64,000 bases of DNA, taken from NCBI RefSeq assembly GCF_002280675.1, contig NZ_NCEN01000007.1:62001-126000 (forward strand). Direction: 5' to 3'. Every line of letters starts with the position of its first letter. The first letter of the stretch is position 1. The translations under genes were made by a program, and so were the position numbers. Of the stretch, positions 37,058 to 45,526 are shown piece by piece. The notes under the pieces are model-generated. The model was given only the letters and a program-made list of their open reading frames with translations, did no database searches and was not told the origin of the DNA. Origin of the DNA: Novosphingobium sp. 32-60-15. Its GTDB lineage: Bacteria; Pseudomonadota; Alphaproteobacteria; Sphingomonadales; Sphingomonadaceae.

Positions 37058-38020
37058 ATGGCTGATCCTTATTCAATTTTGGGCGTTCCCCGCAGTGCAA
37101 GCGAGAAGGACATCAAGTCCGCCTATCGCAAGCTTGCCAAGGAATTGCACCCCGACACCAACAAAGACAATCCCAAGGCGACCGAGCGCTTTTCCGAAGT
37201 GACCCGCGCCTATGATTTGCTGTCTGATCGCGACAAGCGCGCCAAGTTTGACCGTGGCGAGATTGACGCCGATGGCAATCCGGCAGGCGGATTTGGCGGC
37301 GGTTTCGGGGGTGGCGGCTTTGGCGGTGGCAATCCGCGCGGCCACCAGGGCGGCTTTGGCGACGCTCCTGAAGGCATCGACCTGGGCGATATTTTTGAAG
37401 GCCTGTTCGGTGGCCGTGGCGGTATGGGCGGCGGCGGTATGGGTGGCGGCGGAATGGGTGGTGCCGGAATGGGTGGCGGCGCAAGACGCGGCCCGCCGCC
37501 CAAGGGGGCGAACGTCAATTACCGGCTGCTCGTGCCGTTCGTTGATGCCGCAACCCGCGCCAACCAGCGTATAACGTTGTCAGGCGGCAAGACGATTGAC
37601 CTGAAACTTCCGGCAGGATTGGAGCATGGCCAGCAAATGCGGCTGAGCGGCAAGGGTGAGCCCGGCCCGGGCGGCAATGGCGATGCCATCGTCACCATCG
37701 AGATCGGCGCGCATCCGTTTTATGAACGTGACGGCGACAATATTCGCATGGATTTGCCAATTACTTTGGCAGAAGCAGTGCATGGCGCAAAAGTGAAAGT
37801 GCCAACTGTCGATGGCGCGGTGATGCTGACCGTGGCACCCGGAACATCCAGCGGGCGCACGCTGCGGCTGAAAGGCCGGGGCTTTTCACGCAAGGATGCC
37901 ACACGCGGCGATCAGCTGGTGACGCTGCAAATTGACATTCCCGCAGATGATCCGGACCTGAAAGCGCGTCTCGATGGTTGGCAAGACATGAGAGACATTC
38001 GAAGCAAATTTGGTGGCTGA
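37058..38020 (+). CDS. DnaJ-like co-chaperone without zinc domain (CbpA-like)
   Basis: Hsp40 protein of 320 residues. The J domain (residues 4-68) contains the HPD tripeptide (31-33) needed to stimulate DnaK. A long glycine/phenylalanine/methionine-rich linker follows (about residues 75-145, with repeated GGMGGGG blocks), then the two C-terminal beta domains ([35 protein letters not shown] and [42 protein letters not shown]). The zinc-binding cysteine region of true DnaJ is missing, so it is a class B/CbpA type. The stop overlaps the downstream BrkB-like gene. It is not next to dnaK. Confidence 0.92.
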   Translation: MADPYSILGVPRSASEKDIKSAYRKLAKELHPDTNKDNPKATERFSEVTRAYDLLSDRDKRAKFDRGEIDADGNPAGGFGGGFGGGGFGGGNPRGHQGGFGDAPEGIDLGDIFEGLFGGRGGMGGGGMGGGGMGGAGMGGGARRGPPPKGANVNYRLLVPFVDAATRANQRITLSGGKTIDLKLPAGLEHGQQMRLSGKGEPGPGGNGDAIVTIEIGAHPFYERDGDNIRMDLPITLAEAVHGAKVKVPTVDGAVMLTVAPGTSSGRTLRLKGRGFSRKDATRGDQLVTLQIDIPADDPDLKARLDGWQDMRDIRSKFGG

Positions 38021-39053
38021 GGCTGCGCCCGACGACCTGCCACCGGGCGCGCATCCGCTTATCGACGTGCCCGATCTATCGCCTGAGGCACGGCGTCGCG
38101 AAGCTTTGCGTTGGCGCGCGGGCATGGCCGAAGCGCGGGAAAAGTTGGGTCCGGGCAGTCGTGCTTGGGGCATAACCAAGCGCATTGTCGTTGGCGCGTG
38201 GAATGACGGATCAATCCATGCAGGCAACCTTGCCTATATGATGATCATCGCGCTGTTCCCGTTTTTCATCACCGCCGCTGCCATATTTTCAGCCATTGGC
38301 GAGCCCAGCCAGCGGTCAGCGGCGATCAATACCGTGCTTATCACTTTACCCCCGGTGGTGGCCGATGTGATCGAGCCTGTGGCGCGTAGTGTGATCGAGG
38401 CCCGCAGCGGCTGGCTGCTGTGGATCGGCGGATTTTTCGGGCTGTGGACAGTCGGCAGCCTGATCGAAACAGTGCGCGACATCTTGCGCCGCGCTTATGG
38501 CACAAGGTGGGAGCACGCTTTCTGGCGGTATCGTCTGGCATCGACCGGAATCACTCTGGCGTCAGTCGTCCTGATCCTGCTTTCGATCATTGCGCAGGTG
38601 ATTATCGGCACCGCGCAGGAAGTGATCGAAGCGTTTTTGCCGCAATTCAACGAACTGGTCGGCATGCTATCTTTAAGCCGGATCGCGCCGGCTTTCATCC
38701 TCTACGGTGCATTGTGGCTTTTGTTCATTTCGTTAACCCCGGGTGCATATCGGGGGCGCAATTATCCCAAATGGCCGGGCGCGCTGTTCGTAACCCTTTG
38801 GTGGATCGGGGTAACAACTGCGCTACCCACAGTTTTGCGGACCTTTTTTTCCTATGATTTGACCTATGGCAGCCTTGCCGGAATGATGATCGCTCTTTTC
38901 TTTTTCTATCTGGTGGGCTTAGGGATGGTGGTTGGGGCCGAACTCAACGCCGCGCTGGCCGAAACACCGGAGGAGCGTGACATGTTGGGACAAGCCGATG
39001 ACCGCGAACGCGCGGTTGCAAAGACGACGAGAAGCGAGACTGAAAGCGCATGA
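38013..39053 (+). CDS. YihY/BrkB family inner-membrane protein
   Basis: Polytopic membrane protein of 346 residues in the YihY/virulence factor BrkB family: [35 protein letters not shown] begins the first helix, and the conserved [21 protein letters not shown] and [63 protein letters not shown] segments are present. Members have been linked to envelope integrity and, in one case, serum resistance, but the reaction is unknown. The GTG start at 38013 overlaps the DnaJ-like stop, and the C-terminal stop overlaps fabI as ATGA, so this is the middle gene of a tightly coupled run. Confidence 0.88.
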   Translation: MAEAAPDDLPPGAHPLIDVPDLSPEARRREALRWRAGMAEAREKLGPGSRAWGITKRIVVGAWNDGSIHAGNLAYMMIIALFPFFITAAAIFSAIGEPSQRSAAINTVLITLPPVVADVIEPVARSVIEARSGWLLWIGGFFGLWTVGSLIETVRDILRRAYGTRWEHAFWRYRLASTGITLASVVLILLSIIAQVIIGTAQEVIEAFLPQFNELVGMLSLSRIAPAFILYGALWLLFISLTPGAYRGRNYPKWPGALFVTLWWIGVTTALPTVLRTFFSYDLTYGSLAGMMIALFFFYLVGLGMVVGAELNAALAETPEERDMLGQADDRERAVAKTTRSETESA

Positions 39054-39853
39054 CAGGACTGATGCAGGGAAAGCGGGGCCTGATCATGGGCCTTGCCAAC
39101 GACAAATCGCTCGCATGGGGCATTGCCCAGAAGTTGAGCGAACAGGGCGCGGAATTGGCGTTCTCCTATCAGGGCGAGGCGCTGGCCAAGCGCGTGCGCC
39201 CGCTGGCCGAAAGCCTTGGCAGCGATTTCCTGATCGAATGCGACGTGTCCGACATGGACGCGCTCGACACCACGTTTGAAACATTGAAAGCGCGCTGGCC
39301 GACGATCGACTTCATCGTCCACGCCATAGGCTATTCCGACAAGACGCAGTTGCGCGGCAAGTTTTACGACACCACGCTCGACAACTTTTTGATGACGATG
39401 AACATTTCGGCCTACAGCCTGGTGGCCGTGACCAAGCGTGCGGCTGAAATGATGCCAAACGGCGGGTCCATCGTCACGCTGACCTATTACGGCGCGGAAA
39501 AGGTTGTGCCGCATTACAACGTGATGGGCGTGGCCAAGGCCGCGCTGGAAGCCAGCGTCAAATATCTTGCCAACGATTGCGGGCCGATGGGCATCCGCGT
39601 GAATGCCATTTCAGCTGGCCCGATCAAGACACTGGCCGCCAGCGGCATCGGCGATTTCCGCTACATCCTGAAGTGGAACGAATTGAACAGCCCGCTGCGC
39701 CGGAACGTGACCATCGATGATGTCGGCGGCGCAGGGCTGTACCTGCTGTCAGACCTGGCATCGGGCGTGACCGGCGAAACGCACCATGTGGATGCAGGCT
39801 ATCACACCATCGGCATGAAGCAGGAAGACGCCCCGGACATCGCGCTAAGCTGA
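39050..39853 (+). CDS. fabI: Enoyl-acyl carrier protein reductase
   Basis: NADH-dependent last step of each fatty-acid elongation round. The 267-residue short-chain dehydrogenase-type protein opens LMQGKRGLIMGLANDKSLAWGIAQKL with the FabI-type nucleotide motif, and the catalytic pair is YNVMGVAK (Tyr156, Lys163). The C-terminal segment LRRNVTIDDVGGAGLYLLSDLASGVTGETHHVDAGYH is standard. It starts at an ATG overlapping the BrkB-like stop (ATGA). Sequence shows no change I can read as triclosan resistance. It is followed by an inverted repeat rather than a simple terminator. Confidence 0.96.
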   Translation: MTGLMQGKRGLIMGLANDKSLAWGIAQKLSEQGAELAFSYQGEALAKRVRPLAESLGSDFLIECDVSDMDALDTTFETLKARWPTIDFIVHAIGYSDKTQLRGKFYDTTLDNFLMTMNISAYSLVAVTKRAAEMMPNGGSIVTLTYYGAEKVVPHYNVMGVAKAALEASVKYLANDCGPMGIRVNAISAGPIKTLAASGIGDFRYILKWNELNSPLRRNVTIDDVGGAGLYLLSDLASGVTGETHHVDAGYHTIGMKQEDAPDIALS

Positions 39854-39887
39854 GGCAAGCTTAGTCCTGAATTCGCGAAGCGAAGGT

Positions 39888-39981
39888 GTTTCGCGCAGAG
39901 CCGCAGAGGAAGCAGAGGCCGCGAAGAGGAAGTGCGCAACTTCTCTGCGCTCTTCGCCTCCTTTGCGCCTCTGCGCGAAAC
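39888..39981. repeat. Long inverted-repeat element, copy 1 (after fabI)
   Basis: Perfect 13-base ends, GTTTCGCGCAGAG (39888-39900) and CTCTGCGCGAAAC (39969-39981), enclose a 94-base element whose inner part is also imperfectly self-complementary. The same ends recur at 44783-44958 and 54200-54265. It sits between fabI and a convergent gene, so it may serve as a bidirectional terminator, though it has no T run. Confidence 0.85.
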
Positions 39982-40000
39982 CTTTTATAGCGCTACGCGA

Positions 40001-40558
40001 TCAGGGTTGTGCAGGTGCCGTTGGCGCTTCAACGCCATCGCGTTCGCGCTTGAGGCGGGCTTCGTATTCTTTTTCGATTTGTTCGACGCGCGCCTGTTCC
40101 GCTGCCGCGTCTGCATCCAACGTCTGCAGGCGCTTGGCGCGTTCGTCTTCGATCAGCTTGCCAAATTGCACGTCCGAAGACGTCTTCTTTTCGGCATAGG
40201 CGCGGTCGATCAGTTTGGCGACGCAACCGGTTGCACCGCCAGCGCCAACTGCCGAGCACGAATTGGTGCCGAATGCGCCAACCGTTTCATAAGCCCGCAC
40301 GCGCTGGCTCCACGATTGGTTGGCAATCGCATTGGGGTTGTCGCGAAGGGCCTTGGGAATGCGGAAACGCTCTTCCTCTTCCTTGCGCGCGCAAACTGTG
40401 ATCGTGCCATCTGCCGATGCGGGGCACGGATCATCCCCATAAACGATGATCTGGTTCACGCGCTCTCCGGCAGGATCGGTCAGCGCGGGGTCCTGCGCGT
40501 GGGCCGGGACAGCAAACGCGCTGACGGCAAGCAGGGCGGCAGGAATCAGGCGCTTCAT
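40001..40558 (-). CDS. Small secreted protein, paralogue of the 2448-2972 protein
   Basis: Exported protein of about 185 residues with a clear cleaved signal peptide (MKRLIPAALLAVSAFAVPAHA, cleavage before QDP). The mature part has the family motif DDPCPASADGTITVCARKEEEERFRIPKALRD, then SCSAVGAGGATGCVAKLIDRAYAEKK, and ends in a charged helical tail of about 50 residues with alanine, arginine and glutamate. Four cysteines in two pairs suggest disulfides. The motif is shared with the protein at 2448-2972. The function is unknown. Adjacent ATG codons occur at 40561 and 40558; GGAGA lies 4 bases upstream of the first and 7 of the second, so I prefer 40558. Confidence 0.75.
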   Translation of the reverse strand: MKRLIPAALLAVSAFAVPAHAQDPALTDPAGERVNQIIVYGDDPCPASADGTITVCARKEEEERFRIPKALRDNPNAIANQSWSQRVRAYETVGAFGTNSCSAVGAGGATGCVAKLIDRAYAEKKTSSDVQFGKLIEDERAKRLQTLDADAAAEQARVEQIEKEYEARLKRERDGVEAPTAPAQP

Positions 40559-40638
40559 CATCGGTCTCCGGTAAGCTTATCCCTGATATAGGGCCGCCCC
40601 GCTGTGAATGGTAGATGAAGCCGCGTCGTTGTCGGGAA

Positions 40639-41148
40639 TCAAATCCGCTTGCTGGCCGCAATCGCCACGCGGCAGCCAAGCCGGATTGCCTGGAACAGCA
40701 CCGGATAGGCGGGCGCTTTTTCCGCGCCAGCGGCAAAAGCGGCGTCGCGATGTTCGCGTTCATCATCGCGAAATTCGCGAATCATGGTGGACAATTCGGG
40801 GTCTTCATCGCCAAGTTCTTCAAGCTGTTCGGTATAGTGCTTGTCGATCTCGGTCTCGATCGCGGCGGTGCAGGCCATCGCAGCTTCCGGGCCGAGCAAG
40901 GCCGTCGCGGCACCCAGCGCAAAACCAGCAGCAGACCACACCGGTTGCAGCAAAGTGGGGCGGACGCCGCGTTTGGCGATCAGCGCGTCAAACTTTTCGC
41001 GGTGTACCGCTTCCTGTTCAGCCATCGCGGCGATTTCAGCCGAGTGCGGCGCGCGGTTGCCCATCACGGCAAGCTGGCCTGCGTAAATGCATGTCGCGCC
41101 GAATTCTCCGGCCTGATTGACCCGCAGCATTGAAGCGTTCTTGACCAC
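40639..41148 (-). CDS. coq7: Demethoxyubiquinone hydroxylase (Coq7)
   Basis: Di-iron hydroxylase for a late step of ubiquinone synthesis (5-demethoxyubiquinone to 5-hydroxyubiquinone). The 169-residue protein has the family start LRVNQAGEFGATCIYAGQLAVM, the iron ligands in EQEAVHREKFDALI and in the second half ETEIDKHYTEQLEEL and FRDDEREHRD. It begins at a GTG with GGGAG upstream, 2 bases after the dsbB stop codon, so the two are almost certainly cotranscribed. The length suits the short bacterial form. Many proteobacteria use the unrelated flavoprotein UbiF instead. Confidence 0.94.
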   Translation of the reverse strand: MVKNASMLRVNQAGEFGATCIYAGQLAVMGNRAPHSAEIAAMAEQEAVHREKFDALIAKRGVRPTLLQPVWSAAGFALGAATALLGPEAAMACTAAIETEIDKHYTEQLEELGDEDPELSTMIREFRDDEREHRDAAFAAGAEKAPAYPVLFQAIRLGCRVAIAASKRI

Positions 41149-41150
41149 GA

Positions 41151-41633
41151 TCAGGCTCCCTTTCGGCCTTTGCCGAGCAATGCGAATACCAGCACGGCAC
41201 CACCCATTGATAGCAGGAAGTTAAATCCGGCCAGACTGATGCCCAAGAGGGACCAAGGGGCGACATCGCAGCGGATGACCGGAGCGTTCATGATCGCATC
41301 AAGCGGATCACCGCCACTGGCAACCGTGGCGCACGAGGTCACGCCTTCCCACCAGCCGTATTCGACGCCTGCATGAAACCCGCCGATCAGGCCCGCTGCA
41401 CCGATGCAGATGGCCGCAAGGATCACCGCCAGATCGCCCGCACCTTTTCCGCGAATGGTCAGGGCCAGAAGTGCCAGCACAATCGCGGCGATGTGCGGAT
41501 AGCGTTGCCACCAGCACATTTCACAAGGGTACAAGCCGAAGCCATATTGCGAGATAAGCGCACCGCCCATCAGCGCGGCAGGCACGATCAGCGCAAGCGC
41601 ATAGGCAGCGTTTCTGGACTGGACCGGTGTCAC
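41151..41633 (-). CDS. dsbB: Disulfide bond formation protein B
   Basis: Inner-membrane protein of 160 residues that reoxidises DsbA using quinone. Four membrane helices are predicted. The first periplasmic cysteine pair is the canonical CxxC in LYPCEMCWWQRYPHIAAI (about residues 36-39), and the second pair is in VTSCATVASGG and VIRCDVAPW (about 103 and 123). This is the standard DsbB layout, so the protein should be active. The GTG start lies 15 bases after the ctpA stop. It fits a local operon with ctpA and coq7; DsbA is not in the window. Confidence 0.93.
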   Translation of the reverse strand: MTPVQSRNAAYALALIVPAALMGGALISQYGFGLYPCEMCWWQRYPHIAAIVLALLALTIRGKGAGDLAVILAAICIGAAGLIGGFHAGVEYGWWEGVTSCATVASGGDPLDAIMNAPVIRCDVAPWSLLGISLAGFNFLLSMGGAVLVFALLGKGRKGA

Positions 41634-41648
41634 GAAAGTTTCGCCCTG

Positions 41649-43025
41649 TTACCGCTTCAACTTGGCCGCAAGCGCGCTGCGCGGGGCAGTGCGACCCAGC
41701 GTTTGCACCGCGTAATAAAGCTGGAAGTCCTTGATGTTCTTGGCCTTCAGCTCTTCCGGCGTCATCTTGAAGCGCGGATCGTCAATCTTGTCCTTTTCAA
41801 GGTCTTTGTCGTCCAGCTTGATTTCGTTGATCAAGTGGCCGCGCAGATCGCTTTCACGATAAGACCGCATTGCGCGCTTGCGCAGATCGGGATCGGAAAT
41901 CTGCGGCACGGCGATATCGGGATCAATCCCGCCTTCCTGCACCGATTTGCCCGATGGCGTATAATAGCGCGCGGTCGTCAGCTTGATCGCGGTCTCGCGC
42001 GACAGCGGGATCAGCGTCTGCACGCTGCCCTTGCCAAAGCTGCGCTGGCCCATAACCACGGCGCGGCGTTGATCTTGCAAAGCGCCCGCGACGATTTCCG
42101 ACGCCGAGGCCGAGCCTTCATCGATCAGCACGATCATCGGCACGCCCTTGGCAATGTCGCCCTTGGTCATCATTTCGGCAGGGTAGACCTCGTTATCGCG
42201 GGCATAGCGGCCACGCTGCGAAACGATGGTGCCCTTGTCGAGGAACAAGTCGGACAAGGCCACGGCTTCGTCCAGCAGACCACCGGGATTGCTGCGCAGA
42301 TCGAGCACGAGCCCCGTCACTTTGCCGCCCGTCTTGGCCTTTACGTCGTTCCATGCCTTTTGCACCGATGCGCCGACATCAGCGCTGAAGCTGGAAACCG
42401 AGATCACGCCGACGCTGCCCTGAAGCTCCCATTCTACGGGTTTGAGTTCAATGATCTTGCGCGTGATGGTGACGTCGAACGGTTCATCCCGGCCGGGACG
42501 GAACACGCTGAGGCGGATTTGCGTGCCCGGAACGCCGCGCATCTGGTCAACCGCTTCATCCAGCGATCCGCCGTAAATCAGCTTGCCATCAAGGTGCGTG
42601 ATGAAATCGCCCGCCTTGATGCCGCCCAGATCCGCCGGGCTGCCCTTGGTTGGCGCGATGACCTTGACCGCGCCATCATCAAGCGTGACCGACAGGCCAA
42701 GCCCGCCGTACGAACCTTCGGTCTGGGTGCGCAGATTTTCAAAATCACGCGCATCAAGATAGGAGCTGTGCGGATCAAGCGTGGCGAGCATGCCCGAGAT
42801 TGCGCCCTTGAGCAGCTTGTCATCATCCACCGGCTCGACATAATTGGCCTTCACGCGTTCATAGACCGCGACAAGTTTGCCGAATTCAGGACCGGAGCGG
42901 GCGTCAACAGCAGCAAGGCCGGCGGTGGCCACCGGGATCAGCGCAACGGCAGTGACAAGCGCGGTTGCGCGCAAAAGAGGAGCGAACGTCATTGCCCTTG
43001 GGGCCTTTCGCGAGGGTGCATGCAT
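41649..43025 (-). CDS. ctpA: Carboxy-terminal processing protease, S41 family
   Basis: Periplasmic serine protease of 458 residues with a signal sequence (VTAVALIPVATAGLAAV near residues 22-40), the N-terminal helical domain, a PDZ domain (about residues 95-175, LGLSVTLDDGAVKVIAPTKGSPADLGGIKAGDFI), and the S41 catalytic domain with Ser in DEGSASASEIVAGAL (about residue 306) and Lys in MGQRSFGKGSVQT (about 332), the Ser-Lys dyad. Proteases of this family trim or degrade cell-wall hydrolases and lipoproteins; the adjacent EnvC-like gene supports an envelope role here. Two starts are possible; the second, MTFAPLLRA at residue 12, also precedes the signal segment. Confidence 0.95.
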   Translation of the reverse strand: MHAPSRKAPRAMTFAPLLRATALVTAVALIPVATAGLAAVDARSGPEFGKLVAVYERVKANYVEPVDDDKLLKGAISGMLATLDPHSSYLDARDFENLRTQTEGSYGGLGLSVTLDDGAVKVIAPTKGSPADLGGIKAGDFITHLDGKLIYGGSLDEAVDQMRGVPGTQIRLSVFRPGRDEPFDVTITRKIIELKPVEWELQGSVGVISVSSFSADVGASVQKAWNDVKAKTGGKVTGLVLDLRSNPGGLLDEAVALSDLFLDKGTIVSQRGRYARDNEVYPAEMMTKGDIAKGVPMIVLIDEGSASASEIVAGALQDQRRAVVMGQRSFGKGSVQTLIPLSRETAIKLTTARYYTPSGKSVQEGGIDPDIAVPQISDPDLRKRAMRSYRESDLRGHLINEIKLDDKDLEKDKIDDPRFKMTPEELKAKNIKDFQLYYAVQTLGRTAPRSALAAKLKR

Positions 43026-43088
43026 ATGACAGTTGTATAACCACCGGTGAATTAACGCCAGATGAGGTTTTGGGGCAGGCGACGAGGA

Positions 43089-44306
43089 TTATCCGCGCAC
43101 CAGCTCCAGCGGGTTGACCGGGGTGCCATCACGCCGCAGTTCGACCGTCAGCACCGGACGCCCCGGCCCGGCATTGCCGAGCGGCGAGCCCTGCACCACC
43201 TGTTCGCCCACCGCAGCCCCGATTCGGCCAAGGTTGGTGACCAGCGTGGTCCAGCCGCCGGGATGTTCAACAATCACGATCCGGCCATAACCACGATAGG
43301 CCCCGGCAAAGGCCACCCGGCCATCGGCGGGGGACACGACTTGCGCGCCACTGCTGGCCACCAGCGTGATGCCGGTCGTCAAACCAACATCGGCACGCTC
43401 ACCAAAGCCCGAGACGAGTCGGCCCGAGACGGGGACTATCCAGGCAAGGCCTGAAGGTGTTGCTGATGCGGCGGTAGCGGGCGAATCGACGACCATCAGC
43501 ACTTCGCCGGGGCGGCTTGGCGGCAGGATCGGACCCGGCAGTGCGGCAAGGCGCGCGCGGATTGTACCATCCGTTTCAAGTTGGCCCATCAGCGCGGACA
43601 AATCACGCGTCTGTTCGGCCAAAGCCATAGCGCGGTCTGCCTCACGGCTGGCCACACCTTGCGCTGCGCGCGAGGCAAGGCGCTGGCGGCTTTCCAGTGC
43701 GGCAAGTTCAGCCTGCCGGTCTTTCAATGCCTTTTCACTGGTCTGCCGCTCAACCGTGGCGAGGCGGGCGTCCTCTTGCAACTTGCGGCCACGCTGGATT
43801 TCGGCGCGCAAACCGGCGGTACGGCGCTGCACTTCGGGCAGCATCGTTTCCATCACCGCGCGCAGATAGACCGTATCCCGCAAGGATTCGGCGCGGACGA
43901 GGCTGAACGCGAGCGGACGGCGCGCCATCATTTGCAAGGCAGCGGTCAGCCGTACAACCGGCTCCTGCCGTTCGGCCATCCGCCCGCGCAACGTCTCACG
44001 CTGGCGATCGATCAGCGCAATTTTGGCCTGGGCCAGTTCGATCTCGGCTTCGGACTGCTGGATGCGCGCGGCAACGGCGGCGGCTTCGCGCGCGGTGCGG
44101 TCCGCTTCTGCCGTCGCAGTGCGGGCTGACGTTTCCAGCTTTTCAGCGCGGGCGCGGGTTTGCGCCAGCGCTTGCCCTGCGCGGCGCAAGGCCTCGCCTG
44201 CCTCACCGCTATCGGTATAGACATTGCTTTGCTGCGCGGTGGCCTGCCAACCCGCGACACCGGCTAGCGCCAAAACCGCAAGAACAAAGGCAAAGCGTGA
44301 CGTCAT
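43089..44306 (-). CDS. envC: EnvC-like murein hydrolase activator (degenerate LytM)
   Basis: Periplasmic protein of 405 residues: a signal segment (MTSRFAFVLAVLALAGVAGWQATA), a long coiled coil (about residues 30-270), and a C-terminal LytM domain. The LytM metal ligands are missing: the active HxxxD motif is replaced by TTGITLVASSG, and the HxH end reads VLTVELRRDGTPVNP. EnvC of Escherichia coli shows the same losses and works by activating amidases rather than cutting peptidoglycan, so I assign that role (inference). The longer open frame from 44408 lacks a signal sequence, so I start at the ATG at 44306. It lies just upstream of ctpA and 8 bases downstream of rlmH in the same run. Confidence 0.85.
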   Translation of the reverse strand: MTSRFAFVLAVLALAGVAGWQATAQQSNVYTDSGEAGEALRRAGQALAQTRARAEKLETSARTATAEADRTAREAAAVAARIQQSEAEIELAQAKIALIDRQRETLRGRMAERQEPVVRLTAALQMMARRPLAFSLVRAESLRDTVYLRAVMETMLPEVQRRTAGLRAEIQRGRKLQEDARLATVERQTSEKALKDRQAELAALESRQRLASRAAQGVASREADRAMALAEQTRDLSALMGQLETDGTIRARLAALPGPILPPSRPGEVLMVVDSPATAASATPSGLAWIVPVSGRLVSGFGERADVGLTTGITLVASSGAQVVSPADGRVAFAGAYRGYGRIVIVEHPGGWTTLVTNLGRIGAAVGEQVVQGSPLGNAGPGRPVLTVELRRDGTPVNPLELVRG

Positions 44307-44314
44307 GGCGACGC

Positions 44315-44740
44315 TTATCCTTCGCGATGATAAGGATGGCCAGCAAGAATGCTGGTGGCGCGCCACAACTGTTCGGCCAGCATCGCGCGAGCCAGCATGT
44401 GCGGCCATGTGGCTTTGCCGAATGCGATCAGCAGGTCTGCCGATTGGCGTGACACATCATCATGGCCATCAGCCGCGCCGATCAGGAATCGCGTTTCGCG
44501 CACACCATCATCGCGCCACCGGCCGAGGATCGCGGCAAATTCGCTGGAGGTGAGTTGCTTGCCGCGTTCATCCATCGCCACGGTGCGCGACGGGGTTTGC
44601 GAAGGCGGCGGGATCTGGCCGCCACGATCCGGCAATTCGGTGACTTTCCAGCCCCACGAAATGCGCTTGGCATAACGGTCCACCAGCTCTGCCTCGGGCG
44701 ACCGGCCTATTTTGCCGCGAGCGATGATGTGGAGGAGCAT
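44315..44740 (-). CDS. rlmH: 23S rRNA (pseudouridine1915-N3)-methyltransferase RlmH
   Basis: SPOUT methyltransferase that methylates pseudouridine 1915 in helix 69 of 23S rRNA. The 141-residue protein has LLHIIARGKIGRSPEAELVDRYAKRI at the start and the knotted cofactor site FLIGAADGHDDV and FGKATWPHMLARAMLAEQLWRATSILAGHPYHR at the end, all typical. The start is the ATG at 44740; the open frame continues upstream through a repeat element and is not protein-like there. The gap to rsfS upstream is 263 bases and is filled by repeats, which is unusual for this normally tight pair. Confidence 0.95.
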   Translation of the reverse strand: MLLHIIARGKIGRSPEAELVDRYAKRISWGWKVTELPDRGGQIPPPSQTPSRTVAMDERGKQLTSSEFAAILGRWRDDGVRETRFLIGAADGHDDVSRQSADLLIAFGKATWPHMLARAMLAEQLWRATSILAGHPYHREG

Positions 44741-44782
44741 GGTCGAGGTGTAGCGGGGATTGTCGGGGAATAGAAGAAGAGG

Positions 44783-44958
44783 GTTTCGCGCAGAGACGCG
44801 GAGAAGAAAAGGGAGGCGCGGGGAGGTTGCGCGGGTGGCAAGACCGCCTTTTTGTTTCACGCCATGTGCAAGCGGAAAGGGCGCAGAGGAGAAGGGGCTA
44901 TTCGGCCCCCTTTTCATCTCCGCGTCTCTCTTTTCTTCCCTGCGTCTCTGCGTGAAAC
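44783..44958. repeat. Long inverted-repeat element, copy 2 (rsfS-rlmH gap)
   Basis: Ends of the same family as copy 1: GTTTCGCGCAGAGACGCGGAG begins at 44783, and the right end CTGCGTCTCTGCGTGAAAC finishes at 44958. The arms pair over about 45 bases with mismatches, including a shared GAAGAAAAGRGAGGCGCGG block. At 176 bases this is the longest copy. It lies upstream of rlmH within the minus-strand run. Confidence 0.85.
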
Positions 44959-44973
44959 AAAAGAAGGCCCCAA

Positions 44974-44997
44974 CTCCTCCCGTAAACGGGAGGGGAG
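44974..44997. repeat. Single REP palindrome
   Basis: CCTCCCG-TAAA-CGGGAGG (44976-44993) is the same palindrome family as at 10482-10581 and 54100-54186, here as a single unit next to inverted-repeat copy 2 and directly downstream of the rsfS stop. Confidence 0.75.
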
Positions 44998-45003
44998 TAC
45001 AGG

Positions 45004-45417
45004 TCAGGCTGCGCCTGCGTCGCCAAAATTCCACATGCGTTCAAGGTTGTAGAACGTGCGCACTTCGGGGCGGAACAAGTGGATCACCACGTCACCGGCA
45101 TCAACCAGCACCCAATCGGCAGCGGGCAGGCCTTCGATGCGGACGTGGCCATAGCCGCCGTGCTTGATCCGCTCGGAAAGCTTTTGCGCCATCGAAGCGA
45201 CTTGCCGTGTTGAACGGCCCGATGCGATTACCATGTAATCGGCAATCGAGCTTTTGCCTTCGAGCGCAAGGCTGACGACTTCCATGGCCTGATCATCATC
45301 AAGCGAGGCCAGCACGAGATCGTGCAGTGAGGCGGCAGTGCGGGGCGTATTGTCAGCCTTGGCAGACACTTTATTGGCTTTGTCGGCGTTGGCCGATTGA
45401 GATTGAACGCTGGTCAT
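45004..45417 (-). CDS. rsfS: Ribosomal silencing factor RsfS
   Basis: Binds ribosomal protein L14 and blocks subunit joining when nutrients are low. The 137-residue protein has an alanine-rich variable N-terminus of about 30 residues and then the conserved core LHDLVLASLDDDQAMEVVSLALEGKSSIADYMVIASGRSTRQVASMAQKLSERIK, GLPAADWVLVDAGDVVIHLFRPEVRTFYNLERMW. It is in the usual order nadD-rsfS-rlmH. Starting at the ATG at 45417 gives a slightly long N-terminus; a later start cannot be excluded. Confidence 0.95.
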   Translation of the reverse strand: MTSVQSQSANADKANKVSAKADNTPRTAASLHDLVLASLDDDQAMEVVSLALEGKSSIADYMVIASGRSTRQVASMAQKLSERIKHGGYGHVRIEGLPAADWVLVDAGDVVIHLFRPEVRTFYNLERMWNFGDAGAA

Positions 45418-45526
45418 GGTGCGCGAAATGGCCTCCGTGGCTCAAGAGTCAAGGAATAACGAGTCATTCGCGCATGAGTTTCCGCGCTGCGCCCTGCTGG
45501 CGCGGCGGATTTTGGGTAATGCGCGG

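Noticed and set aside
41373..43040. A 555-codon open frame antisense to ctpA and dsbB
   Set aside because: It runs opposite to two genes with clear catalytic motifs and has a biased composition typical of an antisense shadow.
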